Source: an uncultured Microbacteriaceae bacterium (GTDB lineage: Bacteria > Actinomycetota > Actinomycetes > Actinomycetales > Microbacteriaceae). From it: DNA of 8,655 nucleotides. Positions 1 through 6,054 of this stretch are shown piece by piece (the first letter of the stretch is position 1; every line of letters begins with the position of its first letter). The stretch covers positions 1-8,655 of the forward strand of contig CAMLMQ010000129.1 of NCBI GenBank assembly GCA_946481135.1, in the 5' to 3' direction. The translations under genes and the position numbers were made by a program. The notes under the pieces are model-generated. The model worked only from the letters and a program-made list of their open reading frames with translations, was not told the DNA's origin and made no database searches.

Positions 1-1104
1 TACCAGAAGGCGTCGAAGCTCAACTACGAGACGATCCCGGGCATCGAGACGCGGCTCAAGGCGGCCGAGGAGGCCGAGCAGACCGGCCCCCGCATGGTCA
101 ACGACCAGGTGACCGACGAGGACATCGCGGCGGTCGTCGCGGCCTGGACCGGCATCCCGGTCGACAGGCTCAAGCAGGGCGAGACCGAGAAGCTGCTCAA
201 CCTCGAGGCCGAACTCGGCAAGCGCCTCATCGGGCAGAAGGATGCGGTGCGCGCCGTCTCCGAAGCGGTGCGACGCACGCGGGCGGGCATCTCCGATCCC
301 GACCGGCCGACGGGCTCGTTCCTGTTCCTCGGCCCGACCGGCGTCGGCAAGACGGAACTCGCGAAGGCGCTCGCCGAGTACCTGTTCGACGACGAGAAGG
401 CGCTCGTGCGCATCGACATGTCGGAGTACGGCGAGAAGTTCGCCGTCTCGCGTCTCGTCGGCGCCCCTCCCGGGTACGTCGGCTATGAGCAGGGCGGTCA
501 GCTCACCGAAGCCGTGCGGCGTCGACCGTATTCGGTGATCCTGCTCGACGAGGTCGAGAAGGCGCACCCGGAGGTCTTCGACGTGCTGCTGCAGGTGCTC
601 GACGACGGACGCCTCACCGACGGTCAGGGTCGTACGGTCGACTTCCGCAACACGATCCTGATCCTCACGTCGAACCTCGGCTCGCAGGTGCTCATCGACA
701 CGGCACTGCCGTGGGAGCAGCGCGAGCAGGCCGTGCAGGACCTCGTGCGCCAGGCGTTCAAGCCCGAGTTCGTGAACCGGCTCGACGACATCGTCGTGTT
801 CTCGCCGCTGTCGACCGACGACCTCGGGCAGATCGTGTCGCTCTACATCGATCGGCTCGAGCGTCGCCTCGGCGAGCGACGCCTGCAACTCGCGGTCACC
901 CCCGACGCGCGGGCCTGGCTCGCCGAGCGCGGCTACGACCCGATCTACGGCGCCCGACCGCTGCGGCGGCTCATGCAGCACGAGATCGACGACAAGCTCG
1001 CGCGGGCGCTGCTCGGCGGCGACATCCGCGACGGCGACACCGTGAAGGTCGACCTCGCGGGCGACGCTCTCACCGTCGGGCGACTCGTGCCCACCACGGG
1101 CTAG
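1..1104 (+). CDS. clpB: ATP-dependent chaperone ClpB, C-terminal part (5' end outside window)
   Basis: ClpB is a cytoplasmic hexameric AAA+ disaggregase that threads aggregated proteins through its pore with DnaK/DnaJ/GrpE. The frame is open from base 1; 367 residues are visible of a family length near 860, so the N-domain, first ATPase and most of the middle domain lie upstream. Visible are the end of the middle domain and its linker (WTGIPV at visible residues 49-54), the second Walker A GPTGVGKT (bases 331-354), the pore loop GAPPGYVGY, Walker B VILLDE (535-552), sensor 1 TSNLGS, the arginine-finger region EFVNRLDD, and sensor 2 GAR (949-957) followed by the C-terminal small domain. RIDMSEYGEKFAVSRL and RPTGSFLFLGPTGVGK are ClpB-like; ClpC usually has a different sequence here (IDMGEFHDRY). 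Nothing looks broken. The start and promoter are off the window, so HspR-type regulation cannot be judged. An internal ATG at 94 is not the start. Confidence 0.97.
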   Translation, partial: YQKASKLNYETIPGIETRLKAAEEAEQTGPRMVNDQVTDEDIAAVVAAWTGIPVDRLKQGETEKLLNLEAELGKRLIGQKDAVRAVSEAVRRTRAGISDPDRPTGSFLFLGPTGVGKTELAKALAEYLFDDEKALVRIDMSEYGEKFAVSRLVGAPPGYVGYEQGGQLTEAVRRRPYSVILLDEVEKAHPEVFDVLLQVLDDGRLTDGQGRTVDFRNTILILTSNLGSQVLIDTALPWEQREQAVQDLVRQAFKPEFVNRLDDIVVFSPLSTDDLGQIVSLYIDRLERRLGERRLQLAVTPDARAWLAERGYDPIYGARPLRRLMQHEIDDKLARALLGGDIRDGDTVKVDLAGDALTVGRLVPTTG

Positions 1105-1148
1105 CAGCGCGCGGCGTCCTGTCAAGCGGATGCCGTCTTCGTGCCGGG

Positions 1149-1177
1149 GGAGTACTCCGGTAGGAGACGAAAGGTGG
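1149..1177 (+). promoter_or_regulatory. Leader of the DUF6766 gene: 10-bp palindrome plus two overlapping ribosome binding sites
   Basis: GGAGTACTCC (1149-1158) is a perfect palindrome lying just before the ribosome binding region. AGGAG at 1162-1166 sits 7 bases before an in-frame GTG at 1174. AAAGGTGG at 1170-1177 matches 7 of 8 bases of the ideal Shine-Dalgarno sequence and sits 5 bases before ATG 1183. Either start would work, and the two proteins differ by three residues. The palindrome could be an operator or chance; no clear -35/-10 pair is visible between clpB and this gene. Confidence 0.5.
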
Positions 1178-1182
1178 CTTCC

Positions 1183-1593
1183 ATGGACGACGCGCGCAGG
1201 GTCTCGAGCTCCCGGAACAACGGCCGAGTGGGGAGGCCCCGGTTCGCGAAAGCGTACGGCTTCGCGATCATCACCGGGGTGCTCTTCCTCCTGTCGTGGT
1301 CCGGGCAGTTCATCAGCCAGGCGGTCACCGTCGCGAACGAGGCTCGACAGCACGGCGAGACGTTCACATGGGCGGACTTCCTGCCGCAGTTCTTCGCATC
1401 GACCTTCGAGAACTGGCAGTCGGAGTTCCTGCAGCTCATCTGGCAGGCGATCGGCCTCGCGCTGTTGTTCCTCTGGGGTTCTTCTCAGTCGAGAGAGTCC
1501 GACGAGCGGATCGAGGCGAAGCTCGACGCCCTGCTCGCGAAGGAGGGCATCGACGCCACCGAGATCTCCCGCGAGGTCAACTCCTCCCTCTGA
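1183..1593 (+). CDS. Small membrane protein, DUF6766-like
   Basis: The product is a predicted two-helix inner-membrane protein of 136 residues whose biochemical function is unknown. It has a basic N-terminal stretch (residues 5-24), a first hydrophobic helix around residues 27-44 (FAIITGVLFLLSWSGQ), a polar loop, the motif ENWQSEFLQL at 76-85, a second helix around 85-99, and a charged helical C-tail (about 100-136) that could form a coiled coil. The order helix, EQR/EAR-x-HG loop, ENW(E/Q)SEFLQ, helix is what I recall for DUF6766, a family common in actinobacteria. I chose ATG 1183 for its near-ideal ribosome binding site; GTG 1174 is a good alternative giving 139 residues. The gene follows clpB in the same direction after about 78 bases, so co-transcription is possible. 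It is convergent with the LLM oxidoreductase. The family assignment is from memory and moderately sure; that it is a membrane protein is clear. Confidence 0.75.
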   Translation: MDDARRVSSSRNNGRVGRPRFAKAYGFAIITGVLFLLSWSGQFISQAVTVANEARQHGETFTWADFLPQFFASTFENWQSEFLQLIWQAIGLALLFLWGSSQSRESDERIEAKLDALLAKEGIDATEISREVNSSL

Positions 1594-1633
1594 GCGGGCG
1601 CATCCTCGCGCGACAGACGGTGGCGGTCGATCC

Positions 1634-2632
1634 TCAGGAGAGGGCGGGGATGACCTCGCGCTCGAAGAGTTCGACGCCCGACCGGTCGTAGGCCGAGTCG
1701 GGGAAGTAGTGGATGCTGTAGCCGAGGCCCAGATCGCGGCGCTGCTGCAGCACCTCGACGACCTGCTCGGGCGTGCCCGCGAGTCCCTCCTTCGACGGGT
1801 CGCCGCGGTACTGGGCGACGACGTTCGCCGCGCCCGCCTCGCCGAGGTGCGGGCGCAGACGGGCTTCGTAGGCATCCACCCGCTCGGCCACCTCGGACTC
1901 GGTCGCGCCGATGATCGTGTTGAAGTTGCTCGACCGTGTGATCGCGTCGAAGGCGGTGCCGTGCTTCGCGCAGTGGCCGCGCAGGATCTCGCTCTTGCGT
2001 GCGAACTCCTCGGGTCCACCGTTGAAGTTGGTGTACTGCGCATGCTGTGCCGCGATGCGCAGCGTCACCTTCTCGCCGCCGCCGGCGACCCAGATCGGGA
2101 TGCCGCCCTCCTGCCGCGGGAGGGGCCGCACGATCGCGCCGTTCACCTGGTAGTGCTCGCCGTCGAGGTCGGCGTGCCCCTGCGTCCACGCCTGCTTCAT
2201 GATCTGCACACCCTGGTCGAGCATCCGCAGCCGCTCGGGCGCCTCCGGGAAGCCGTACCCGTACGCGCGCCACTCGTGCTCGTACCAGCCCGCGCCGATG
2301 CCCATCTCGAGGCGCCCGCCCGACACGTGGTCGACGGTCGCCGCGACCTTCGCGAGGTAGGCGGGGTTGCGGTACGCGATGCACGTGCACATCTGCCCGA
2401 GACGGATGCGGTCGGTCACCGCCGCGAACGCCGCCATGAGCGTCCACGCCTCGTGGGTCGCCTCCGCGCTCGGCACGGGCGTCGTGTGGAAGTGGTCGTA
2501 GACCCAGAGCGACTCCCACGGCCCGGCGTCGGCGGCGAGGGCGAGCCGCTTCATGGTCGGCCACTGCTCGGAGTCGGGGATGCCGACGAGGTCGAACCGC
2601 CAGCCCTGGGGGATGAAGAGACCGAAGCGCAT
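1634..2632 (-). CDS. LLM-class F420-dependent oxidoreductase (Rv1855c/TIGR03560-like)
   Basis: This is a cytoplasmic (beta/alpha)8 flavin- or F420-dependent oxidoreductase of the luciferase-like monooxygenase class; its physiological substrate is unknown. The 332 residues are full length for the family. The N-terminus MRFGLFIPQGW, followed by LWVYDHFH (42-49), EATHEAWTLMAAFAA (57-71), the conserved VSGGRLEMGIGAGWYEHEW (103-121) and C-terminal YDRSGVELFE, closely match the group containing mycobacterial Rv1855c, annotated as probable F420-dependent. F420 rather than FMN use is inferred from this resemblance. ATG 2632 is preferred because the N-terminus is the canonical beta-1 strand. There is no strong Shine-Dalgarno, but TAGGGT lies exactly six bases upstream, suggesting a leaderless mRNA. 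The gene is last in the minus-strand run and lies 26 bases after the SseB-like gene. It converges with the DUF6766 gene across 40 bases that hold no strong hairpin. Confidence 0.9.
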   Translation of the reverse strand: MRFGLFIPQGWRFDLVGIPDSEQWPTMKRLALAADAGPWESLWVYDHFHTTPVPSAEATHEAWTLMAAFAAVTDRIRLGQMCTCIAYRNPAYLAKVAATVDHVSGGRLEMGIGAGWYEHEWRAYGYGFPEAPERLRMLDQGVQIMKQAWTQGHADLDGEHYQVNGAIVRPLPRQEGGIPIWVAGGGEKVTLRIAAQHAQYTNFNGGPEEFARKSEILRGHCAKHGTAFDAITRSSNFNTIIGATESEVAERVDAYEARLRPHLGEAGAANVVAQYRGDPSKEGLAGTPEQVVEVLQQRRDLGLGYSIHYFPDSAYDRSGVELFEREVIPALS

Positions 2633-2638
2633 GCTTCG

Positions 2639-2644
2639 ACCCTA
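2639..2644 (-). promoter_or_regulatory. Putative -10 box for a leaderless LLM oxidoreductase transcript
   Basis: On the minus strand TAGGGT fits the actinobacterial TANNNT -10 consensus. Its last T is followed by exactly six bases and then the ATG at 2632, so transcription would begin on the A of the start codon. No convincing -35 is seen. This is inferred from spacing only; six bases of this type can arise by chance in so short a gap. Confidence 0.45.
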
Positions 2645-2657
2645 CGGGGCCGCCCCG
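2645..2657. other. GC-only inverted repeat between the SseB-like and LLM genes
   Basis: CGGGGCCGCCCCG is a 13-bp inverted repeat with a single central base. It begins one base after the SseB-like stop codon (TGA, 2661-2659 on the minus strand) and ends directly against the putative -10 box of the LLM gene. It could be a short terminator stem (no U-tract follows), an operator for the downstream promoter, or compositional chance in GC-rich DNA. Confidence 0.35.
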
Positions 2658-2658
2658 C

Positions 2659-3444
2659 TCACGAGCTCGCCCCCGCGGCGAGCCGCTCGAGCAGTTCGCG
2701 CGGCAGCGTCGCCGAGGGGCCCGTCGGGTTGACGATGATGCCGGCGTGCCCGTCCTCGAGCGCCACCCGCGCGACGTTGGCGAGACGGGTCTCGCGGGCT
2801 TCGAGCTGCGGAGTCCAGGCCCACACCTCGGCGGGCGACGTGAAGAGCGGCGAGAGGGCGACGCCGTCGGCGCCGGTCGCGAGCTGAACGCTCACGCTCT
2901 GCACCTCGCCCTCGGCGGAGCGTTCCACCGCGACCGCGATGTACACGGGCGCGGCCGCGAGGTCGTCGAGGAAGGCGTCGAATGGTCGCGTGCGCTCCGC
3001 GAGGTCGCGCGCGAGTCGGGATGCCGCACCGGGGTCACTGCCGATTCCGCGTCGCAGCTCGTCGGTATAGGCGATGAACATGCCGGGATGCCGGGCGTCG
3101 ATCACGATCCCCTCGAAGTCGGTGATCGCCTGCTCGAGCACGGCGACGGCCGGCTGCGCGAGTGACCGGGGCGGTGTCGTTCCCGTCCCCGCGGCGAGGC
3201 GCTCGTTGTCGGTGTAGGCGAGCAGCAGCCGCTTGCCCGCGTTGTCGACCTGCGATGCGATCGCGAGGGTGTCGCCTTGCTGGAACCCCTTCTCGGCATC
3301 GGCGATCGTCGAGCCGCCGGCATCCAGGAGCAGCTCGCCGACCATCGCTCGGCTCAGCACCCGACCGAATCGCTGCACGTCTTTCGCCTCCGCCCACGCG
3401 TCGAGGGCGGTCTGGATGGGGAGGTTGCGCACGAGGTCGGCCAT
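2659..3444 (-). CDS. SseB-family protein with two SseB-like repeats
   Basis: The protein has 261 residues, is soluble, and lacks a signal peptide or membrane segment. Residues about 150-255 have the clear features of the SseB N-terminal domain (PF07179): FDAFLDDLAAAPVYIAVA, then DGVALSPLFTSPAEVWAW (193-210), then AGIIVNPTGPSATLPRELL (234-252). Residues about 20-128 look like a degenerate copy with the same order: a helix, KRLLLAYTDNERLA (71-84), then AITDFEGIVIDARHPGMF (106-123). In Salmonella SseB is a type III secretion component, but in actinobacteria this domain occurs in cytoplasmic proteins of unknown role, and no secretion genes are nearby. ATG 3444 is chosen because the open frame upstream runs into the neighbouring gene and loses protein-like character; TAGCCT lies seven bases before it. 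The gene lies 28 bases downstream of the unknown 215-residue gene and 26 upstream of the LLM gene, probably in the same transcription unit. Confidence 0.82.
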   Translation of the reverse strand: MADLVRNLPIQTALDAWAEAKDVQRFGRVLSRAMVGELLLDAGGSTIADAEKGFQQGDTLAIASQVDNAGKRLLLAYTDNERLAAGTGTTPPRSLAQPAVAVLEQAITDFEGIVIDARHPGMFIAYTDELRRGIGSDPGAASRLARDLAERTRPFDAFLDDLAAAPVYIAVAVERSAEGEVQSVSVQLATGADGVALSPLFTSPAEVWAWTPQLEARETRLANVARVALEDGHAGIIVNPTGPSATLPRELLERLAAGASS

Positions 3445-3451
3445 CCTGTCC

Positions 3452-3457
3452 AGGCTA
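3452..3457 (-). promoter_or_regulatory. Putative -10 box for the SseB-like gene
   Basis: On the minus strand TAGCCT (TANNNT type) is followed by seven bases and then ATG 3444, so a transcript would start at or one base before the start codon. The intervening GGACAGG offers only a weak and too-close ribosome binding site, which makes a near-leaderless start plausible. No clear -35 is seen, and the gene may simply be read through from terC. Confidence 0.35.
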
Positions 3458-3472
3458 CGGGCCGACCTGGGA

Positions 3473-4120
3473 TCAGACGTCGAGTGGCAGCTTCGCGGTC
3501 GTGAGGGCCGCGTCGAGCGCGATCCGTGCGAGCGCCGTGAGGTCGGCCCCGCTGGGCGCCGCGGCGACGACGAGGTCGCGCAGAGCGAAGCCGACCGCGA
3601 TCGGCGCGTGACGCGGGTCGGGTGCGATGCCCGAGATGAGCCCGGATGCCGGGGCCCAGTAGGTGAGGGCGGCCGCGGGCGAGACGGCCGAGTTGGTGCC
3701 CTCGGCGTACCGGGGCACACCGAAGTCGGGGGATCCGAGGGTGGCGGCGCTGTGCCGGAACGCCTCCTCCAGATCGGGGAGCGGCGCGCCCTGCTGGTCG
3801 ACGGCGCCGGCGAGGATCGCCCACACCGACGTCGGCGACTCCGCGAGCGGCCAGTTGATCGCGTCGCCGAGCGCGTAGACGCCGCCCTCTTCGGTCTCGA
3901 CGACCGCGAGCGCACGTCCCGCGTCATCGTGCTCCGCGGCGAGTCGGCACGCCCGACCCGCGAGGGCGCCGAGCACGACCGTCGCGGTCTCCAGGTGGAC
4001 GCCGCGCTCGTCCTGGAGGGTGTCGATCACGCGCTGGAAGAGGGCGGCGCCCGCCGTCGCGGGGCGGACGAGCGGATCGTCCGCCTCGCGCGCGGCGAGC
4101 TCCGCCTCGAGCCCGCTCAC
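3473..4120 (-). CDS. Conserved-looking protein of unknown function, coupled to terC
   Basis: I do not recognise a named family. The 215-residue protein begins at GTG 4120, which overlaps the terC TGA in a GTGA arrangement and so implies translational coupling; no good Shine-Dalgarno precedes it. It appears soluble and all-alpha or mixed, with no signal peptide or long hydrophobic helix. Recognisable segments are LVRPATAGAALFQRVIDTL (17-35), GVYALGDAINWPLAESPTSVW (80-100), FGVPRYAEGTNSAVSP (133-148), DPRHAPIAVGFALRDLV (168-184) and ALDAALTTAKLPL (201-213). I loosely recall the pattern GDxIN..L.ES...W and a C-terminal ALDAAxxxxK in unannotated actinobacterial proteins, but cannot assign a function. 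There are no cysteines beyond one (R-A-C, residue 58) and no obvious nucleotide-binding or metal-binding motif. The overlap with terC suggests co-production with that membrane protein, not necessarily a shared task. Codon use resembles the neighbours, which supports a real gene. Confidence 0.85.
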   Translation of the reverse strand: MSGLEAELAAREADDPLVRPATAGAALFQRVIDTLQDERGVHLETATVVLGALAGRACRLAAEHDDAGRALAVVETEEGGVYALGDAINWPLAESPTSVWAILAGAVDQQGAPLPDLEEAFRHSAATLGSPDFGVPRYAEGTNSAVSPAAALTYWAPASGLISGIAPDPRHAPIAVGFALRDLVVAAAPSGADLTALARIALDAALTTAKLPLDV

Positions 4121-4977
4121 GTCGCGGGGCCGCCCGAGACCGGCTTGCGGGACAGCGTGACCTTGCCGTCGGTCTCGCCGATCGCTGCCTTGGCGGCGGC
4201 GGTGTCGTCGCCGTAGGAGTACGGGTGGTGCAGCTCGACGACCGCATCCTCGTCGCCCGCCTTCTTCTTCTGGCGAGCACGGTAGATGAGGTTGAGCACC
4301 TCCACCGCGACGGCGAAGGCCATCGGCACGTAGATGAGCGCCTTGTCGACCTTGATGCCGAAGCCGTCGACGATGAGGAAGACGCCGATCATGACGAGGA
4401 ACGCGAGCGCGAGCAGCTTCACCGACGGGTGCTTGTTGACGAAGGCGAAGATGTGCTTCGCCGCGAACAGCATGATGCTGTACGAGATCAGCACCGCCGC
4501 GATGATGACGAGCAGGTTGTCGACCATGCCGACCGCCGTGATGACGGAGTCGAACGAGAACACGAGGTCGACGACGAAGATCTGCCCGAGCACGGCGGCG
4601 AGGGTCGAGCTCTTCGTCGAGCCGTGGCCGTGCGAGGCGCCCTCGAGCTTCTCGTGGATCTCGCGCACGGCCTTGTAGATGAGGAAGAGACCACCGCCGA
4701 TGAGGATGAGGTCGCGACCCGAGAAGCCGTAGCCGGCGATCTCGAAGAGGTCGTCGGTGAGCGAGATGATCCACGAGGCCGCGAACAGCAGGCCGATGCG
4801 GCCGAGCATGCCGATCGTCAGACCGAGGTTGCGGGCGAGTGCCTGCTGGTGCACGGGCAGCTTGCTCGCGAGGATCGAGATGAAGATGACGTTGTCGACG
4901 CCGAGCACGAGCTCGAGCACGAAGAGGGTCAGGAACGCCACGAGCAGCTCGGGCGTGAAGTCGAGGGAGAATTCCAC
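4117..4977 (-). CDS. TerC-family integral membrane protein (probable metal exporter)
   Basis: TerC-family proteins are polytopic inner-membrane proteins. Some family members export manganese or help metalate secreted enzymes; others are linked to tellurite resistance or pH stress. The 286 residues fit the short type. The family signatures are ELVLGVDNVIFIS (22-34) and DLVFSFDSVITAVGM (137-151), each placing acidic residues inside a membrane helix where a metal could bind. About seven hydrophobic helices run to residue 233. They are followed by a charged cytoplasmic-looking tail (237-286) with a KKK cluster and paired histidines (HH, 250-251). GTG 4977 is chosen because MEFSLDFTPELL aligns with family N-termini and a TAGCGT -10-like box sits six bases upstream, suggesting a leaderless mRNA. 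It is first in the minus-strand run, overlaps the unknown gene by 4 bp, and is divergent from the alcohol dehydrogenase gene across 33 bp. Substrate specificity (Mn versus other) is inference. Confidence 0.93.
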   Translation of the reverse strand: MEFSLDFTPELLVAFLTLFVLELVLGVDNVIFISILASKLPVHQQALARNLGLTIGMLGRIGLLFAASWIISLTDDLFEIAGYGFSGRDLILIGGGLFLIYKAVREIHEKLEGASHGHGSTKSSTLAAVLGQIFVVDLVFSFDSVITAVGMVDNLLVIIAAVLISYSIMLFAAKHIFAFVNKHPSVKLLALAFLVMIGVFLIVDGFGIKVDKALIYVPMAFAVAVEVLNLIYRARQKKKAGDEDAVVELHHPYSYGDDTAAAKAAIGETDGKVTLSRKPVSGGPAT

Positions 4978-4983
4978 CCTTGA

Positions 4984-4989
4984 ACGCTA
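4984..4989 (-). promoter_or_regulatory. Putative -10 box of terC (leaderless)
   Basis: On the minus strand TAGCGT is followed by exactly six bases and then GTG 4977, so the predicted +1 is the G of the start codon. AAGG touches the start codon directly, too close to act as a ribosome binding site. Any -35 would lie inside the start of the divergent gene. Confidence 0.55.
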
Positions 4990-4998
4990 GCGCGCGGG

Positions 4999-5004
4999 TA
5001 GCGT
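4999..5004 (+). promoter_or_regulatory. Putative -10 box of the alcohol dehydrogenase gene (leaderless)
   Basis: TAGCGT on the plus strand is followed by exactly six bases and then GTG 5011, the mirror image of the terC box. GAAGG abuts the start codon and is too near to work as a normal ribosome binding site. A -35 would fall at about 4976-4981 (ACCCTT), which is not consensus. Confidence 0.55.
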
Positions 5005-5010
5005 CGAAGG

Positions 5011-6054
5011 GTGCACGCGACCTCGATCTACGGTGACCACGACATCCGCTTCGAGGAGGTGCCCGACCCGGTGCTCCTCGCCGACGACGATGCGATCGTG
5101 CGGGTCGTCGCGTCGTGCGTGTGCGGCTCCGACCTGTGGCCGTACCGCGGGATCACCCGCTCGACGGGCAGAATCGGGCACGAGTTCGTCGGGATCGTCG
5201 ACGCCGTCGGCTCGGCCGTCTCGAAGCTGAAGGTCGGCGACTTCGTGATCGCTCCGTTCTACGTATGCGACATGACCTGCGTGAACTGCCGCAACGGATT
5301 CTCGACGTCGTGTCTGCAGGGGTCGTGGTGGGGCGGCGACGATCGCCGCGGCCACCCCGCCGACGGCGGCCAGGGCGAGCGCGTTCGGGTTCCGCTCGCC
5401 GACGGCACCCTCGCGGTCGTGCCCGGCCCGGTCGACGACGCCCTCGTGCCGCACCTGCTGACGCTCTCGGACGTGATGGGCACGGGGCACCACGCCGTCG
5501 TCTCGGCCGGGGTCGGCCCGGGCGACACCGTCGTGGTGGTCGGCGACGGCGCGGTCGGCCTCTGCGCAGTGCTCGCGGCCGCCCGGCTCGGCGCGGCGCG
5601 CATCGTCGCGATGTCGCGGCACGAGTCGCGGGCCGCGCTCGCGCGCGAGTTCGGGGCGACCGATGTCGTCGCCGAGCGCGGCGAGGAGGGCATCGCCCGC
5701 ATCCGGGAGCTCTTCGACGGCGTCGGCGCCGACCGCGTGCTGGAGTGCGTCGGCACCGAGGAGTCGATGCGGCAGGCGCTCGGCTCCGCGCGCCCCGGCG
5801 GCCAGGTGGGGTTCGTCGGCGTCCCCAACGGCGGCCCCGAGCTGCCGATGCGCAAGCTGTTCAGCTCCAACGTCGGCGTGCGCGGTGGGGTCGCACCCGT
5901 GCGCAACTACGTCGAGGAGCTGCTGCCCGAGGTGCTCTCCGGGGCGCTCCAGCCGGGCAAGGTGTTCGATCTCGAGCTGCCGCTCTCCGAGGTCGCCGAG
6001 GCGTACCGCGCGATGGACGAGCGCCGCGCGATCAAGGTGCTGCTGCGGCCGTAG
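5011..6054 (+). CDS. Zinc-dependent alcohol dehydrogenase family protein (MDR superfamily)
   Basis: This is a cytoplasmic medium-chain dehydrogenase/reductase of 347 residues, full length; the substrate is not predictable. The catalytic zinc site is C38 (in CVCGSDLWPYRG), H57-E58 (GHEFVG) and probably D154 (LSDVMGTGHH). In the structural zinc lobe the usual first cysteine position is D87, followed by C90, C93 and C101 with canonical +3/+3/+8 spacing; an extra C86 sits beside D87. The Rossmann motif is VGDGAVG (177-183). After the second strand the sequence is MSRHESR, lacking the acidic residue typical of NAD-preferring enzymes, so NADP use is plausible. The pattern MxAT..YG..D.R.E.VPDP with SDGTC..C and GGQGE.VRVP..DGTL matches an uncharacterised actinobacterial subgroup I recall. 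GTG 5011 fits that N-terminus. The gene stands alone on the plus strand, divergent from terC and convergent with the MBL hydrolase gene. Confidence 0.92.
   Translation: MHATSIYGDHDIRFEEVPDPVLLADDDAIVRVVASCVCGSDLWPYRGITRSTGRIGHEFVGIVDAVGSAVSKLKVGDFVIAPFYVCDMTCVNCRNGFSTSCLQGSWWGGDDRRGHPADGGQGERVRVPLADGTLAVVPGPVDDALVPHLLTLSDVMGTGHHAVVSAGVGPGDTVVVVGDGAVGLCAVLAAARLGAARIVAMSRHESRAALAREFGATDVVAERGEEGIARIRELFDGVGADRVLECVGTEESMRQALGSARPGGQVGFVGVPNGGPELPMRKLFSSNVGVRGGVAPVRNYVEELLPEVLSGALQPGKVFDLELPLSEVAEAYRAMDERRAIKVLLRP

Larger units (their letters stand above)
4975..5013. promoter_or_regulatory. 39-bp imperfect palindrome spanning the terC/alcohol dehydrogenase divergent starts
   Basis: The palindrome is centred on base 4994. 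Its outer arms are CACCCTT (4975-4981) and AAGGGTG (5007-5013), so the two GTG start codons form the ends. Inner arms ACGCTA (4984-4989) and TAGCGT (4999-5004) pair perfectly, separated from the outer arms by a two-base mismatch; the 9-bp centre is mostly unmatched. Of 19 possible base pairs, 14 match. The whole 33-bp intergenic region lies inside it. It reads as two face-to-face promoters, and could also be the target of a dimeric regulator. Confidence 0.65.

Noticed and set aside
1594..1633. Terminator between the convergent DUF6766 and LLM genes
   Set aside because: I looked for a stem-loop in these 40 bases and found only short weak pairings (3-4 bp), not enough to call one.
1130..2887. 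Plus-strand open frame of 585 codons running through the DUF6766, LLM and SseB-like genes
   Set aside because: It is antisense to, or out of frame with, three well-supported genes, is rich in Arg/Ala/Gly/Ser low-complexity sequence and shows no motif. Long shadow frames are expected at this GC content.
3445..3927. Upstream extension of the SseB-like gene
   Set aside because: The frame is open to beyond 3900, but this part reads as basic, low-complexity sequence overlapping the 215-residue gene. ATG 3444 is followed by normal protein sequence and preceded by a -10-like box.
4978..5010. yybP-ykoY manganese riboswitch upstream of terC
   Set aside because: Some terC-type genes carry this leader, but only 33 bp separate the two divergent starts and the -10 spacing predicts no 5' leader, so there is no room for the aptamer.
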